A DNA stretch of 64,000 bases from Pycnococcus provasolii (taxonomy: Eukaryota; Chlorophyta; Pseudoscourfieldiophyceae; Pseudoscourfieldiales; Pycnococcaceae), in the NCBI GenBank assembly GCA_938743325.2, contig OW568876.1:558001-622000 (forward strand), in the 5' to 3' direction. Below the pieces are notes generated by a model. It was not told the DNA's origin and ran no database searches. It worked only from the letters and a program-made list of their open reading frames with translations. This document shows, piece by piece, positions 27,130 to 36,624 of this stretch. Each line of letters starts with the position of its first letter. Within the stretch, counting starts at the first letter, position 1. Both the position numbers and the translations under genes were made by a program.

Positions 27130-28761
27130 TTAGCGTCGTCCACGCCCGCGACCGCGACCGCCTCGACCGCGACCGCGTCCGCCACGACCAGGTTCAGGAG
27201 GGGCAGGAGCGAATGAAAACAGGTCCGCAACGAGACTCGCCGCGCCTCCGCCAGAGCGGGAAGCACCTGCCGTTTGCTGATCCTCCAGGTCGAGTTGCGC
27301 CTGAAGCTGCCGCGCGAGATCCTCGTCGCTCAAAGGTGGTCCTCCGGCAGGCACAGCAGAGGACGACGACGAAGACGAAGGCACGCCAGCTTTCCTTTTC
27401 GCCTCGTACTCCTCCATCGTCATCGTCTTGCCGTCGTCCTCGTCGTCGAAACGCCGACGACCTCGTCGTCCACCACTACGCCCACCACCACGTCCTCCAC
27501 GAACGGGCTCGTCGCCAAGGGCGGAGAGCAGACGCGCGGTTGTCGCAGGCGCAGGTGCAGGTGCAGGTGCTGGCGTCGGCTCGTCGTTGGCTGCCCAACC
27601 AAAGTCCGCAGGTGCCGCCGCTGCTCTATCGCCACGTCCGCCGCCTCGATCGCCGCCACGTCCGCCACCACGTCCGCCACCGCGTCCACCGCTGTCCGCG
27701 CCTCGATCGCCGCCACGTCCGCCACCGCGTCCGCCACCGCGTCCACCGCTGTCCGCGACTCGATCGCCGCCACGTCCGCCACCACGTCCGCCACCACGTC
27801 CACCGCTGTCCGCGCCTCGATCGCCGCCACGCCCGCCGCGTCCGCCATTACGTCCACCGCTGTCCGCGCCTCGATCGCCGCCACGTCCGCCGCCGCCACG
27901 TCCGCCACCGTCTCGACCGCCGCCACGGCCACGGCCTGGCGGCTGCACGTGCTCAGATTCTGGTGGTGCACCACTCGCCACCACCTGAGGCGGCGCTGAC
28001 TTTGCTGACTTTGCCCCCTTGCCTCCGCCTCCGCCTGCTCCTCCTCCTCGCCCGAATGGCTGAAATTTGGGCGCCACCGCGCCGTCGTCGGTCGACGCGA
28101 CGGCATCGGCGCTCTTCGCCGCGGCGCGCGTGGCCGCGACAGCGTCACGTCCCTCCTCCTCCGCCTCCCAGGCACTTGCGAGCGCCTCGACGCGCCCTCC
28201 GAGAACTTCGACCCCTCCCTTGCCCAAGTCTGCGAGTCCGTTTATCACCGGCACACCCGCCGGCACGCGTATTTTGCACCCTGGCGCGATGCGCGCACCT
28301 GACGGTATGCGCGCGCTTGCAGGCGCGGGTGTGATTTCAGCGAGGCTCATTTTTCTCCTCGCGCCGTCTTGTACTCTTATGAGTAGGCATCGCTGTTGTT
28401 TGTGTCCTGTGGATGCGGATAATTTCTTCGGTCTTGCGGCGTCTTCGCACGTGACCACCTGTAGCACAGCCGTGTTTTTCGTCGTTCCTTGAGTTGTCGT
28501 GGCTAACCCTGTGTCGACGGATGGCATACCCCATTCTCGGATATCAAGGTTGATTAAAACTTGTTTGATGGACGCCAATAGTGAAGAAGGGGGTGAAGCC
28601 AGTGACAAACCTGTAGAGGTACAAATTCTCAATAAAGTTTCTTTGGACGAGATGTGAAAACCTAACGAAGCCAACGAAGTCAAGATGGCGAGAATGTCAA
28701 GATGAACATTATTGTCAGGGTCAGGCACTTCTGCTAACCTAAGGGGCGGTGATGACGCCAT
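27130..28761 (-). CDS. TDRD3/RMI1-like OB-fold protein with long RGG tract
   Basis: 543 residues. The first 90 form a helical region like the DUF1767 segment of RMI1/TDRD3. An OB-fold follows (about 118-200): LLIRVQDGARRKMSLAEI, IAPGCKIRVPAGVPVINGL and GVEVLGGRVEALASAWE, closely following the TDRD3 pattern of DGxxxxxAxE, PGTKVxL and VxVLGGxVExL. The rest is disordered and rich in RGG, with a repeated GGRGGDRGADSGGRGGGR-type unit of about 19-20 residues present roughly four to five times (about 295-385), and a C-terminal RGRGRGGRGRG tail. In animals and plants such proteins pair with topoisomerase III-beta on RNA and R-loops. No Tudor domain is visible, so the link is to the OB-fold only. It shares a 165-base divergent promoter with the kelch gene. 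Confidence 0.75.
   Translation of the reverse strand: MASSPPLRLAEVPDPDNNVHLDILAILTSLASLGFHISSKETLLRICTSTGLSLASPPSSLLASIKQVLINLDIREWGMPSVDTGLATTTQGTTKNTAVLQVVTCEDAARPKKLSASTGHKQQRCLLIRVQDGARRKMSLAEITPAPASARIPSGARIAPGCKIRVPAGVPVINGLADLGKGGVEVLGGRVEALASAWEAEEEGRDAVAATRAAAKSADAVASTDDGAVAPKFQPFGRGGGAGGGGGKGAKSAKSAPPQVVASGAPPESEHVQPPGRGRGGGRDGGGRGGGGRGGDRGADSGGRNGGRGGRGGDRGADSGGRGGGRGGGRGGDRVADSGGRGGGRGGGRGGDRGADSGGRGGGRGGGRGGDRGGGRGDRAAAAPADFGWAANDEPTPAPAPAPAPATTARLLSALGDEPVRGGRGGGRSGGRRGRRRFDDEDDGKTMTMEEYEAKRKAGVPSSSSSSSAVPAGGPPLSDEDLARQLQAQLDLEDQQTAGASRSGGGAASLVADLFSFAPAPPEPGRGGRGRGRGGRGRGRGRR
27600..27930 (-). repeat. Coding tandem repeat of about 57-60 bp in the RGG region
   Basis: The unit encoding GGDRGADSGGRGGGRGG recurs four to five times with a few synonymous and small in-frame differences, pointing to recent slippage or unequal exchange. 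Confidence 0.7.
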
Positions 28762-28926
28762 AGATCGTAAAGTGCACGTGCACCTCGTAGTCTATCAGGG
28801 GCGAGGTGGTAGGGTAGGGGATGTGACCTTCTATGGCAGGGTTTCCCCTAATCCCCTAAATCCCCTCCCTCCCTCCCTCTCTCATCCTTCCTTCCTTCCT
28901 TCCATCCATCCTTCGGAAAGAGAACT

Positions 28927-30015
28927 ATGGCGGGACCACCCTCTGATAGTGACGATAATACTGCCACCCAGAGTAGCTGCCGTTGGGTGCGTCTGGCGTT
29001 CATGGGACCTCAGCCGGCGGCGCGGTCCAGCCACGGCCTGTCTGCCATCAGTGATGGCACGTTGATTCTCATGGGAGGAGAAGGTGCGAACGCGCGCTCG
29101 CCACTCGGGTGCACGATATGGACACTCTCAGGGGAGTCAGTTGCCGCGAATACGCGTGACGACGCCGACCTGTCCGTTGACGAACTCGGACAGTGGCGCA
29201 TGCTCGACGACGCGGCTTTTTCAACCATGCCGCCGCCGCGGGTTGGGCACGCACAAGCGGCGATCGATAACACGGTTTACGTATTCGGGGGAAGAGACGC
29301 GGTCGCCGTCGGAGACGGGGGACTCAACGACATGTGGGCCTTCCACGCCAACGAAGGTAGATGGGAAAAACGCGACATGAACACGCCGCCGCACGCACGT
29401 TCGTACCACGCCATGTGCGCAGCCGACGAAGCGAAAACGCTCTACACGTTCGGAGGGTGCGGGGAGAGCGGACGTCTTGCCGATCTGTGGGCGACGGACA
29501 CGCGAGCGTCAAGCTGGGAGGAGCTTCCCGCAGCTCCGATACGCGGACGTGGAGGCCCTTGCCTCTTCACGTCGCCGGACGGGAAAACTGTCATGGTCGT
29601 CGCCGGGTTCGCCGGAGAGGAGACGAACGACGTCGCGCTATTCGACCGTGTCGCAGGAAAGTGGCGCTCCACAGAGCTCGAGTCTCTGCGCAAGCGTTCC
29701 GTCGCGGCGCACTTCTACGACCCTTGCTCTCGCCGCTGCATGATTTTCGGCGGCGAGGTGGACCCAAGCAATATCGGCCACGCCGGCGCGGGTGACTTTG
29801 CGTCCGACATGGTGTCGTTTGACTTGGACGGCAATCTGCTCGCACCTCCCTCGGTGACGGGAACACCCGCGGGTTCGGCGGAGGCGCGTGGCTGGGGTGC
29901 GATGGCTGCGAGCGCTGCGAGCGGTCGCACGGTCGCCGTGATGTTCGGCGGGCTCGCGGGGAACGACGAGAATCCGAAGAGGCTCGACGACACGTGGGCG
30001 CTCGTCGTACGGTAG
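28927..30015 (+). CDS. Kelch-repeat beta-propeller protein
   Basis: The 362-residue protein has five to six kelch units with the typical GG doublet after a hydrophobic strand and a W about 12-20 residues later: LILMGGEG, VYVFGGRD...DMWAF, LYTFGGCG...DLWATD...W, VMVVAGFA, CMIFGGE and VAVMFGGLAG...DDTWAL. It has no BTB, F-box or other partner domain, so it is a stand-alone propeller of the type seen in nitrile-specifier-like or galactose-oxidase-like scaffolds. Function cannot be assigned. The ATG is preceded by a pyrimidine-rich CCTT/CCCT tract and a CCCCTAAA motif. Confidence 0.85.
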   Translation: MAGPPSDSDDNTATQSSCRWVRLAFMGPQPAARSSHGLSAISDGTLILMGGEGANARSPLGCTIWTLSGESVAANTRDDADLSVDELGQWRMLDDAAFSTMPPPRVGHAQAAIDNTVYVFGGRDAVAVGDGGLNDMWAFHANEGRWEKRDMNTPPHARSYHAMCAADEAKTLYTFGGCGESGRLADLWATDTRASSWEELPAAPIRGRGGPCLFTSPDGKTVMVVAGFAGEETNDVALFDRVAGKWRSTELESLRKRSVAAHFYDPCSRRCMIFGGEVDPSNIGHAGAGDFASDMVSFDLDGNLLAPPSVTGTPAGSAEARGWGAMAASAASGRTVAVMFGGLAGNDENPKRLDDTWALVVR

Positions 30016-30208
30016 TAAAGAATCACCAGAATTGCAACACAACCTTCCATTTCAGGGATCCCCATAGGATCCCTCGAACCCTAGAGGCTTCCTAGCCCTA
30101 AACCCGAACAACCCCTCGGCCTCCCCCTCCCCTGGTTTCTTGTGTTTCGTTTTCTCTCCCCCCCCCCCCCCTCCCGGGCTCCAGGGACCAACCAACCCGG
30201 TCGTCGAC

Positions 30209-31459
30209 ATGGCCGGCGGCGCGCACCCCGCCGACGCCGCGCGCCGCCTCGCGAAGAAGCGCGAGGCGCAGAGGAACAAGGAGCGGCGCGACGCCGCGCG
30301 CGCGTCCAGCGCGCTCTTCCGCTCGCGCCCTCACCTCGTGTCTGAGTTGACGCGCATTCGCGCGGACATCGCCGCGACGCCGGGAGTGATTGACCAGGAC
30401 CAGCGTGCGCGATGCCGCGAGCTGGAGGCGGCGCTCGCGCGTCTCGACGCGGAAGATGCGAGGAAAGTGGAGGCGGGGAAGCGCCGAGAAATGCTTGTCG
30501 ATGCGTCTACGGGGCTTATCAGGCCGGAGTTAGCACTCGCGAAGGTGAAGTACAGGCCCCAGGACAGCGTGTACTACCACCCGACGCTCAATCCCACCGG
30601 CGCGCCGCCGCCAGGCAAAATGGAACAGTATGTGCCAGGTGCGAAGCCTGTCGTCGACATGGCAGGACTGCACGGCGCGAGTGCCGCCGCCGCTGGGAAC
30701 GACGACGACGACGAGGAGGAGGAGGAGGAGGACTTCTCCGGACTCGTCATCGAGGGCCTCCCAGCACCGGCTCCCATCGAACGGCCGAAACAGGTGCAGC
30801 CACCACCGCCAGCGGAGACGACGAACGAGAAGCAGCCGCCAGAAGACGAAGACGAGGACGAGGACGAAGATGAGGACAATGTGGTGCCGCCGGCGACCAA
30901 GGAGGGAGAAACTGACGATGAGCCACCGCAGCAGCCACCGGCACCGACACAGCCGCCGCCACCGCAGCAGCAGCCGCCGCCGCCGCCGCAAGCGTTTCGG
31001 ATGCCTGCTGCGCCCGCCCGACCGACTGTGCGAGCACCTGCTATGTACACGGCGGCACCTATGTCAGCACCAGGCCCGATAGTCGTCTCCGCCGCACCCG
31101 CCGTGCAGAAGCGACCGCGTGAAGATGACTTGAAAGACGCATCGCTTCGCGCCTTTGTTCCTGCAAGCGTTCGTGTGCGTCGCGATGTGGCGCCAAGCCA
31201 AGCGATGCATGGAGGTGGTATTGCCGCTCGTCCATCCGCGCCAGGACCTGCACTGTCTATGCGCCTCGTCGGCGACGTGCAGGCTCGCGTGGCAGCGGAG
31301 CAACGTGCGGAGGCTGCGCGTCGAGCGGAGGCTGCGGCGCGAGCAGATGCGGCGGCAGCCGCCGCCGCAAAAACTGCGAAGGAGGCGGAGGCTCAAAGGG
31401 TTCTTGCGCGCAAACGAGAGGAGGATAATTTGCTAAAAGACTTCTTCGACTCGGTGTGA
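30209..31459 (+). CDS. WBP11: WBP11-like splicing factor (WW-domain-binding protein 11)
   Basis: The ATG at 30209 gives 416 residues. The opening HPADAARRLAKKREAQRNKE matches the Wbp11 domain (usual NPTDAxRKxxRKKExKRNKKER), followed by a helical region with the family's DPxxI/L spacing. VYYHPTLNPTGAPPPGK is nearly identical to the plant WBP11 motif. The middle is acidic and proline-rich (polyproline runs around 230-275 that could bind WW/PQBP1 proteins), and the C-terminus ends in REEDNLLKDFFDSV. WBP11 is a nuclear spliceosome-associated activator. The frame opens upstream without an ATG through a poly-C tract, which I exclude. TGTAA follows the stop by about 22 bases. Confidence 0.88.
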   Translation: MAGGAHPADAARRLAKKREAQRNKERRDAARASSALFRSRPHLVSELTRIRADIAATPGVIDQDQRARCRELEAALARLDAEDARKVEAGKRREMLVDASTGLIRPELALAKVKYRPQDSVYYHPTLNPTGAPPPGKMEQYVPGAKPVVDMAGLHGASAAAAGNDDDDEEEEEEDFSGLVIEGLPAPAPIERPKQVQPPPPAETTNEKQPPEDEDEDEDEDEDNVVPPATKEGETDDEPPQQPPAPTQPPPPQQQPPPPPQAFRMPAAPARPTVRAPAMYTAAPMSAPGPIVVSAAPAVQKRPREDDLKDASLRAFVPASVRVRRDVAPSQAMHGGGIAARPSAPGPALSMRLVGDVQARVAAEQRAEAARRAEAAARADAAAAAAAKTAKEAEAQRVLARKREEDNLLKDFFDSV

Positions 31460-31526
31460 CAATAGAAAATTCTATGCTGATTTGTAAAGTAAATCCACAA
31501 CAAAGTTTATTTTTACATTGTCTCTC

Positions 31527-32972
31527 TTAGCTGACAACAAGCTTCGAGAGCGCAGCTTCGAGGCGCTCGCCAAACGCATCTCTCGTGAACATCGACAAAC
31601 ATCGCTTCTTGGCGTTCGTGCCCAACTCAGAAGCCACCGTTTCGTCCATCATGCACGCGTAGTGGCGTGCGAACGACGCGGCGAGAGATGCGTCCTCAGA
31701 AGGAATGCACGACGTGAGCTCTCGCACCGCCACGGACGCGCCGTCCACGCCGGGCAAGGTGCTACTGCCGCCGCCGCTTTCGCACAGGTAGCCTGTCGTA
31801 CCGTGCGCAATTGTCTCGAGCGGCCCACCACTCGCGCAAGCCACCGTGGGGCGACTGGCAATCGCCGCCTCGAGCGGTGCGATCCCAAAGTGCTCCCCCT
31901 CCGGCGTGTAGACGAGGCACGTGCACGCGTCAATCAGCTTGCGCTTCACGGCGTCGGAGCATGACGGGAAGAACACGACATCCGTTCCGGTATCGTTGAG
32001 AGCGGACCGAACTGTTTCTGCAGCCTCGCGTTCGTCTTCGATGTGCTGCGTGCGCACCGTATCATGGACAAGGTGCTGATGGTCCGCACGTAGTTTCAGC
32101 ATGCAGAGCTGCTCTGCATTCTCGGTAACACGCGCGTCGCACCCGCCCGCAAAGACGAGCTTGGTTTGCAGCGCACGCGCTGCGGCGGAATTTTTCCGCG
32201 GCACATCCTCCGCGGCGCTTCGCAGCTTTCTCATGGCGTCTAACGCAAGCGGCAGGTTCTTCTTGCCCTCGAATCGATTGATGCTAAGCAGGACAGGCGG
32301 ATTCGCCGGCGCTGTCTTTGCACAGGTTGTGGCATCACTCACGGGCGCGGGTGGGTACAGTACCGTCGGATTTGCATGTTTGTCGAACACCAAGCGGTAC
32401 GCCCGTGCGGTGAATTCGGAGTTGACTGCGATTGCGTTCGCGCCTCGCGTGGTGTACTTTTCGAGTGCGTCGACGGGTGCCCTGTAGACGCGTCTTAGCA
32501 GGCTTGGTTTTGCCGCGCGCTGCAGGAGCGTGTCTGGGTAGTGGCAGTAGAAGAGCACGGGTATGCCACATAGTTGCAGAATGGGCACGCACGCCGATAC
32601 GGAGTCGACGAATGCGACGTCAAACTTCGCGTCTGTGAACATGTGTTTCGCGACGACGGCGAGTGCAGCGAGGCAGCACCTGATGTACGTGCATATTGCT
32701 TGTGCTTTATTGAGGATGGTGCGTGGCCAGAGCCCTCCAGCGCGTTGAATGAAGAACGACGAGGCGGTGTAGGTGACGCGGTGAGAAGGAGGTGTTGGTG
32801 ATGAGACCGATGATGAGGCGGGCGTGCATTCGGAGAAGCACCTGTGCGGGTCAAAGTACGGCGTGAAGATCCAGACTTCGTGGTGGCGACGCACGAGTGC
32901 GCACGCGGCGTCGACGATCAGGCGCTCCGCACCGCCCAGGCCCAGGTCGGGGTGCACGAACGCGACGCGCAT
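31527..32972 (-). CDS. ALG2: ALG2-like alpha-1,3/1,6-mannosyltransferase
   Basis: The ATG at 32970-32972 gives 481 residues of a GT4-family (GT-B) enzyme. It opens MRVAFVHPDLGLGGAERLIVD, the ALG2 signature, includes IWIFTPYFDPHRCF-type sequence, a mid-protein hydrophobic section and FYCHYPDTLL, and has the nucleotide-sugar motif EGEHFGIAPLEA (about residues 352-363) with ASGGPLETI after it. ALG2 adds the second and third mannose to the dolichol-linked oligosaccharide on the cytosolic face of the ER. Length is slightly above the usual 415-500 range's middle. TGTAA lies about 15 bases past the stop. Its upstream side carries a long GTGTGC microsatellite and TTAGGG repeats. Confidence 0.93.
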   Translation of the reverse strand: MRVAFVHPDLGLGGAERLIVDAACALVRRHHEVWIFTPYFDPHRCFSECTPASSSVSSPTPPSHRVTYTASSFFIQRAGGLWPRTILNKAQAICTYIRCCLAALAVVAKHMFTDAKFDVAFVDSVSACVPILQLCGIPVLFYCHYPDTLLQRAAKPSLLRRVYRAPVDALEKYTTRGANAIAVNSEFTARAYRLVFDKHANPTVLYPPAPVSDATTCAKTAPANPPVLLSINRFEGKKNLPLALDAMRKLRSAAEDVPRKNSAAARALQTKLVFAGGCDARVTENAEQLCMLKLRADHQHLVHDTVRTQHIEDEREAAETVRSALNDTGTDVVFFPSCSDAVKRKLIDACTCLVYTPEGEHFGIAPLEAAIASRPTVACASGGPLETIAHGTTGYLCESGGGSSTLPGVDGASVAVRELTSCIPSEDASLAASFARHYACMMDETVASELGTNAKKRCLSMFTRDAFGERLEAALSKLVVS

Positions 32973-33023
32973 CACGCTTACTAATACTATGGCGTCAACC
33001 GTGCGGCGGCGGCGGCGGCGACC

Positions 33024-33118
33024 GTGCGTGTGCGTGTGCGTGTGCGTGTGCGTGTGCGTGTGCGTGTGCGTGTGCGTGTGCGTGTGCGTGTGCGTGTGCG
33101 TGTGCGTGTGCGTGTGTG
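33024..33118 (+). repeat. (GTGTGC)n microsatellite, about 15 units
   Basis: An almost perfect hexanucleotide array of about 95 bases begins 50 bases upstream of the ALG2 start codon. Alternating purine/pyrimidine sequence like this can adopt Z-DNA. Confidence 0.9.
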
Positions 33119-33136
33119 CGTGGAACAGGAACGACG

Positions 33137-33176
33137 GTTAGGGTAGTTGGTTAGGGTTAGGGTTAGGGCTAGGGCT
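33137..33176 (+). promoter_or_regulatory. TTAGGG tract upstream of ALG2
   Basis: Five TTAGGG or CTAGGG units lie 165-204 bases upstream of the minus-strand ALG2 start codon. Confidence 0.45.
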
Positions 33177-33904
33177 CCCTTGCGATGCTCGGGTTTGGAC
33201 TTTGGCGGGACTGGCCTGTATTGAGTATTGCCCCTTGACTGTACATACCCGGTAGGATGGTCCAAGAAGGATAGGAGGAAGCCTACTACCTTAGACTAGC
33301 CAATTCTTCCCAAACTACTGTAACCTTATGTAAATACCGTACCTCCAATCTCCCGTCTCCGCACCAATGCCAACGTCCAAGGCTGCCACCTACCTTTAGG
33401 GGAATCCCAACCATGGTTCTTCCCCTTGACCGAAGGACGAACCAGCTCGGGCAGTGCCACTGCCACGTTGGCATCGAGGTAGGCTTGCATGCATCGGACT
33501 GTCGGAGCGGCGATCCTTGTCAGCATGTCTTTTCCTTTGAGAAAATCTAGCAAAGCGATCCTGCTGGCAGCTGGACTACTACGATAGACTAGGTAGTCCA
33601 CACTCCACACTAAGGTAGGGTAGGGTGAATTCACCAGTCGTCCGTCGTCGGGAACGGGAACGGGAACGGGAAGACTTCGAGCTTCGAGCTTCGAGCCCGT
33701 CCCTGTCACCCTCCTCACCACAGACAGAGGGAGGGTGTTCTGTTCTGTCACGCGTTCTTCGAAGCTCGAGGCTGGCTCGTCGAATACACCTGCGCCCCCC
33801 CCTCCCTCATTCTGCCCATCACTCTCATTTCGCAACCTTGCCTTGCAGTACACAGTCCTTGCACCTTCCCTCACTTCCCCTTTTCCTACTACTATTTAAG
33901 AAAT

Positions 33905-34381
33905 ATGGCCACGAACCGCGTCGCTCTCGCCGGCGCCGCGCTCCTCGGCGGATGCGCGGCCGCTACCGCGTACGCCTCAGGGTACCTCAACGGAAGCACC
34001 GAAGGACTCGAAAACACATACAGGAAGGACTGGTCACCCGCGCGCTCGTACAAGTACCGAAGTCGGGGAGGATTCTACGACAACGGGAAAGGCTCGCTAT
34101 CCACGTGGGACGAAGTGCTCAAGTCCGATAACATGAAGAACTGGAACTTCAACGACCTCGACCGTGACGGAGACGGCTTCATCGACTCCAACGAACTGAA
34201 AAAGGCGTTTGGGTCCAACGCCAACATCGAAAAGCTCATTCAGCAGGCGGACCGCAACGGCGATGGTAAAATCGACTACAGCGAGTGGCTTGCTCTGAAG
34301 CTGAAGATTGTCGAGAATGACAAACTTGCGGTGGAATCGCTGCCGTTCGCAGCGAAGCTTGTGCCGCAGAAACAGGCTTAA
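33905..34381 (+). CDS. Small membrane-anchored EF-hand calcium-binding protein
   Basis: 158 residues. An N-terminal Ala/Gly-rich hydrophobic segment (about 6-26, VALAGAALLGGCAAATAYASG) could be a signal anchor or part of a targeting peptide. Two canonical EF-hand loops follow, DRDGDGFIDSNE (86-97) and DRNGDGKIDYSE (116-127), 30 residues apart, with all calcium-coordinating positions filled and Gly at position 6, so this is a functional EF-hand pair. The protein is too short for a calmodulin and has no effector domain, so it is probably a calcium sensor tethered to a membrane. Localisation is inferred. A TGTAAATAAA poly(A)-like site is at about 34478. Confidence 0.85.
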   Translation: MATNRVALAGAALLGGCAAATAYASGYLNGSTEGLENTYRKDWSPARSYKYRSRGGFYDNGKGSLSTWDEVLKSDNMKNWNFNDLDRDGDGFIDSNELKKAFGSNANIEKLIQQADRNGDGKIDYSEWLALKLKIVENDKLAVESLPFAAKLVPQKQA

Positions 34382-34563
34382 GGAAAAAAGGCAAAAAAAG
34401 GGGAAAAAAGTTACAAACAACGAAACGACACGGTGGCAGGTCACGGGATAGGATGGGGCGGCGGCCGTTCCAAATTCTGTAAATAAAAATCATCATGAAA
34501 GGAATGAATCAATTTTCATTTACTGTTATTAGGTTGGTGTTTGCCACGTCACGTCACGTCAGT

Positions 34564-36624
34564 CTATCCGTTGAGGAGCTTTTGGATCAAGATAGCCGTG
34601 GCGACGCTCAGGTTCAGCGAGTCGACCTCAGGATTGCACGCCGGACTCTTCGGAACCGACACGAGCTCCGTGCAATTGACGCGAATGTTGTACCTCAAGC
34701 CGTCACCCTCGTTGCCAATGACGAGGATCGCCTTACCACCCTCAGGTATGCGCGGTATACTACCATCGCTCGAAGTCAAGGGTGACGTGGAAGCGTCGGA
34801 CGTCTCTTCATCGGAATCCGACGACGATGCCATCTCTACCTGCGCCGCCTGCGCCTCCATCATGTCAATCGAGTCCAGGGCGGAGGATGATGACGAAGAA
34901 TCTTCCTCGAACTCGCCGTCTTCGTAATCAACGCCGTCGCCCTCGTCGTCCTCGTCGTTGCTGTTGCTATCATCACTCGCCTCTGCAGCGTACACGGGGT
35001 ATCCATCCTCCACGGCATTCCTTAGAAGGATGTCCATGCGGTTCGTCTCGTAAACGTCCGTCAGCTCCATGGCACCAGCGCTCGCTTTCGATACCGTGCC
35101 ATTGAGACGCGCAGAGTTCTTCGTGCAAACAATCACACCTGCCGCACCGAGAAAGTGTGCCGAGCGAATCACCGCGCCTAGATTCATGGGATCCTGCACC
35201 GAGTCGAGAGCAATCCACAGCGTTCGCATGCCGCACGCGCTCCTGGGCGGCACCTCAGGCAAGCGGTTGTTGCGATTTCCGAGATTCACGAGCGGCAGCT
35301 CAGCTGCATCGAGCACGAGGCCCTGATGGCGCGGCAGTGCATTGCCAACTCGATTCGAAGCGTACCGGCGAGCCTGCTGGATGGTCAGATTCAGGTCGTG
35401 CTTTGCGAGGCGCTGCACGGGAATTCCAAGATCCTCCGCCATGTTCACTGCCCTTCTGCGCGCCTTTCTGTGGATGTCGCGCGCGGTATTGGTCGAGATG
35501 TCATGGTACTCATCGTCTATGACGAACAGCTTGTGCACATCGCGTCGTCGAGAAGAGAGCGCCGCCAGGACGGGGTTCGTACCCCACACGGCGTTCTGCG
35601 GATCCACCATCTTCGGTGCATTGCCGTAGCTACTACCGACTTCATTGTTGTCATCGTAGCGCTGTCTTCTGTTGTTGTTGTACCCCCCTCCTCCTCGACC
35701 ACGTCCTCCTCGACCGCCCCCGCGTCCTCCTCCTCGGCTGCGTCCCCCTCCACCATAATTGTTACGACGCCTTCTGTTGTCGTAGCTGTCGTACCCGTCG
35801 TCATCGTACCTCGGCGACGAGTCCCATCGGTCCTGCCTCCGTGCGCCGTTGTAGAAGTCGTCTCCACCGCGTTGGTTGTAAAAGTCGTCGTCGCGTTCTT
35901 CGTACGCGGTGTTGCGCCTGTTGCCGTTCCTGCGTCCTCCGTATCTGTTTCCTCTTCTATCGTCGTCGTCGTCGTCGTCGTCGTTGTAGTCGTTGCGGTA
36001 TCCTCGCGTTTGTTCTTGTTGGTCGTAATAGCCTCGACCACGCTGTTGCCTTGTCTGTTGACCTCCTCCTCCTCCTCCTGCTGCTCCTCTTCCACCACCA
36101 CCTCCCCCTCTTCTGTTCCTCCCATATCCTCCTCTTGTTGGCCTGTTTGCAGGCGTCTCCCCGTCGTTCCCTCCGAAGTCGTCGCCAAAGAACCTTCTAT
36201 TACCGGAAGGCGAGTCCGACCGACGACGCGTGTTTACCCTTTCACGGCTGGAAGTGTTTCGTGGCCCAGATGAGGTATCACCCCCGCCATTCCCGTTCTC
36301 TTCTCCGAAGACGTCATCCCACCACTTGCCCCCACCAGGCCCACCGCCCATATCCGACGAAGTTGATGACAAGGCTGATGACGAGCGTGTTGCCCCAGCA
36401 GTCCCCAGTTCCAAGCCCTGCATCTGCCCACGCCTAGCATGTGGTCGGCTAACAACTTGTTTTGTTATAGTAGGTACACGTGCACGCACATGCACACGAG
36501 CCGCCGAGAATGACGCCAATCGATACGGAGGCCTGCATGTTGACGATCTTGGCAATGATGGTGACGACGCCAAGAAACGACCTTTGAAAAAGGAGCATGA
36601 CGGAAACGATGTCATGAAACGCAT
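34564..36624 (-). CDS. SpoU/TrmH-family 2'-O-ribose RNA methyltransferase (MRM1-like) with RGG/acidic insertions
   Basis: The ATG at 36622-36624 gives 686 residues with a basic N-terminus suited to mitochondria or plastid. Residues 60-330 are low-complexity and rich in Gly, Arg, Asn, Asp and Tyr (RGG-like). The substrate-binding domain starts at AVWGTNPVLAAL (about 340). The SPOUT knot domain follows, with motif 1 DPMNLGAVIRSAHFLGAAG, motif 2 ILVIGNEGDGL and motif 3 SLNLSVATAIL at the very end. An acidic insertion of about 75 residues splits the domain between motifs 1 and 2. Mrm1/RlmB relatives methylate a guanosine of the large rRNA. The long RGG region and the acidic insertion are unlike the usual 300-450-residue enzymes and suggest RNA-granule or nucleolar behaviour, which is inference. 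Confidence 0.87.
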   Translation of the reverse strand: MRFMTSFPSCSFFKGRFLASSPSLPRSSTCRPPYRLASFSAARVHVRARVPTITKQVVSRPHARRGQMQGLELGTAGATRSSSALSSTSSDMGGGPGGGKWWDDVFGEENGNGGGDTSSGPRNTSSRERVNTRRRSDSPSGNRRFFGDDFGGNDGETPANRPTRGGYGRNRRGGGGGGRGAAGGGGGGQQTRQQRGRGYYDQQEQTRGYRNDYNDDDDDDDDRRGNRYGGRRNGNRRNTAYEERDDDFYNQRGGDDFYNGARRQDRWDSSPRYDDDGYDSYDNRRRRNNYGGGGRSRGGGRGGGRGGRGRGGGGYNNNRRQRYDDNNEVGSSYGNAPKMVDPQNAVWGTNPVLAALSSRRRDVHKLFVIDDEYHDISTNTARDIHRKARRRAVNMAEDLGIPVQRLAKHDLNLTIQQARRYASNRVGNALPRHQGLVLDAAELPLVNLGNRNNRLPEVPPRSACGMRTLWIALDSVQDPMNLGAVIRSAHFLGAAGVIVCTKNSARLNGTVSKASAGAMELTDVYETNRMDILLRNAVEDGYPVYAAEASDDSNSNDEDDEGDGVDYEDGEFEEDSSSSSSALDSIDMMEAQAAQVEMASSSDSDEETSDASTSPLTSSDGSIPRIPEGGKAILVIGNEGDGLRYNIRVNCTELVSVPKSPACNPEVDSLNLSVATAILIQKLLNG

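Larger units (their letters stand above)
32973..33904. other. Intergenic region with GTGTGC microsatellite and TTAGGG tract
   Basis: Contains a GTGTGC hexamer array, a TTAGGG tract, and a short GGGAAC repeat near 33652-33668. No gene recognised between ALG2 and the EF-hand gene. Confidence 0.65.

Noticed and set aside
27213-28334. Plus-strand frames of 240-370 residues opposite the TDRD3-like gene
   Set aside because: They are rich in Arg/His/Pro from the antisense of the RGG repeats and have no recognisable fold.
32973-33265. Cys-Val and Ala-Cys repeat frames over the GTGTGC microsatellite
   Set aside because: Pure translation of a simple repeat; no start context or homology.
33326-33874. 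Minus-strand frame of 182 residues between ALG2 and the EF-hand gene
   Set aside because: No start in good context, no domain, and it covers simple GGGAAC repeats.
35326-36273. Long plus-strand open frame of about 315 residues opposite the rRNA methyltransferase
   Set aside because: It is the antisense shadow of the Gly/Arg/Asp low-complexity region and reads as Val/Ser runs with no domain. The minus-strand frame has clear SpoU motifs.
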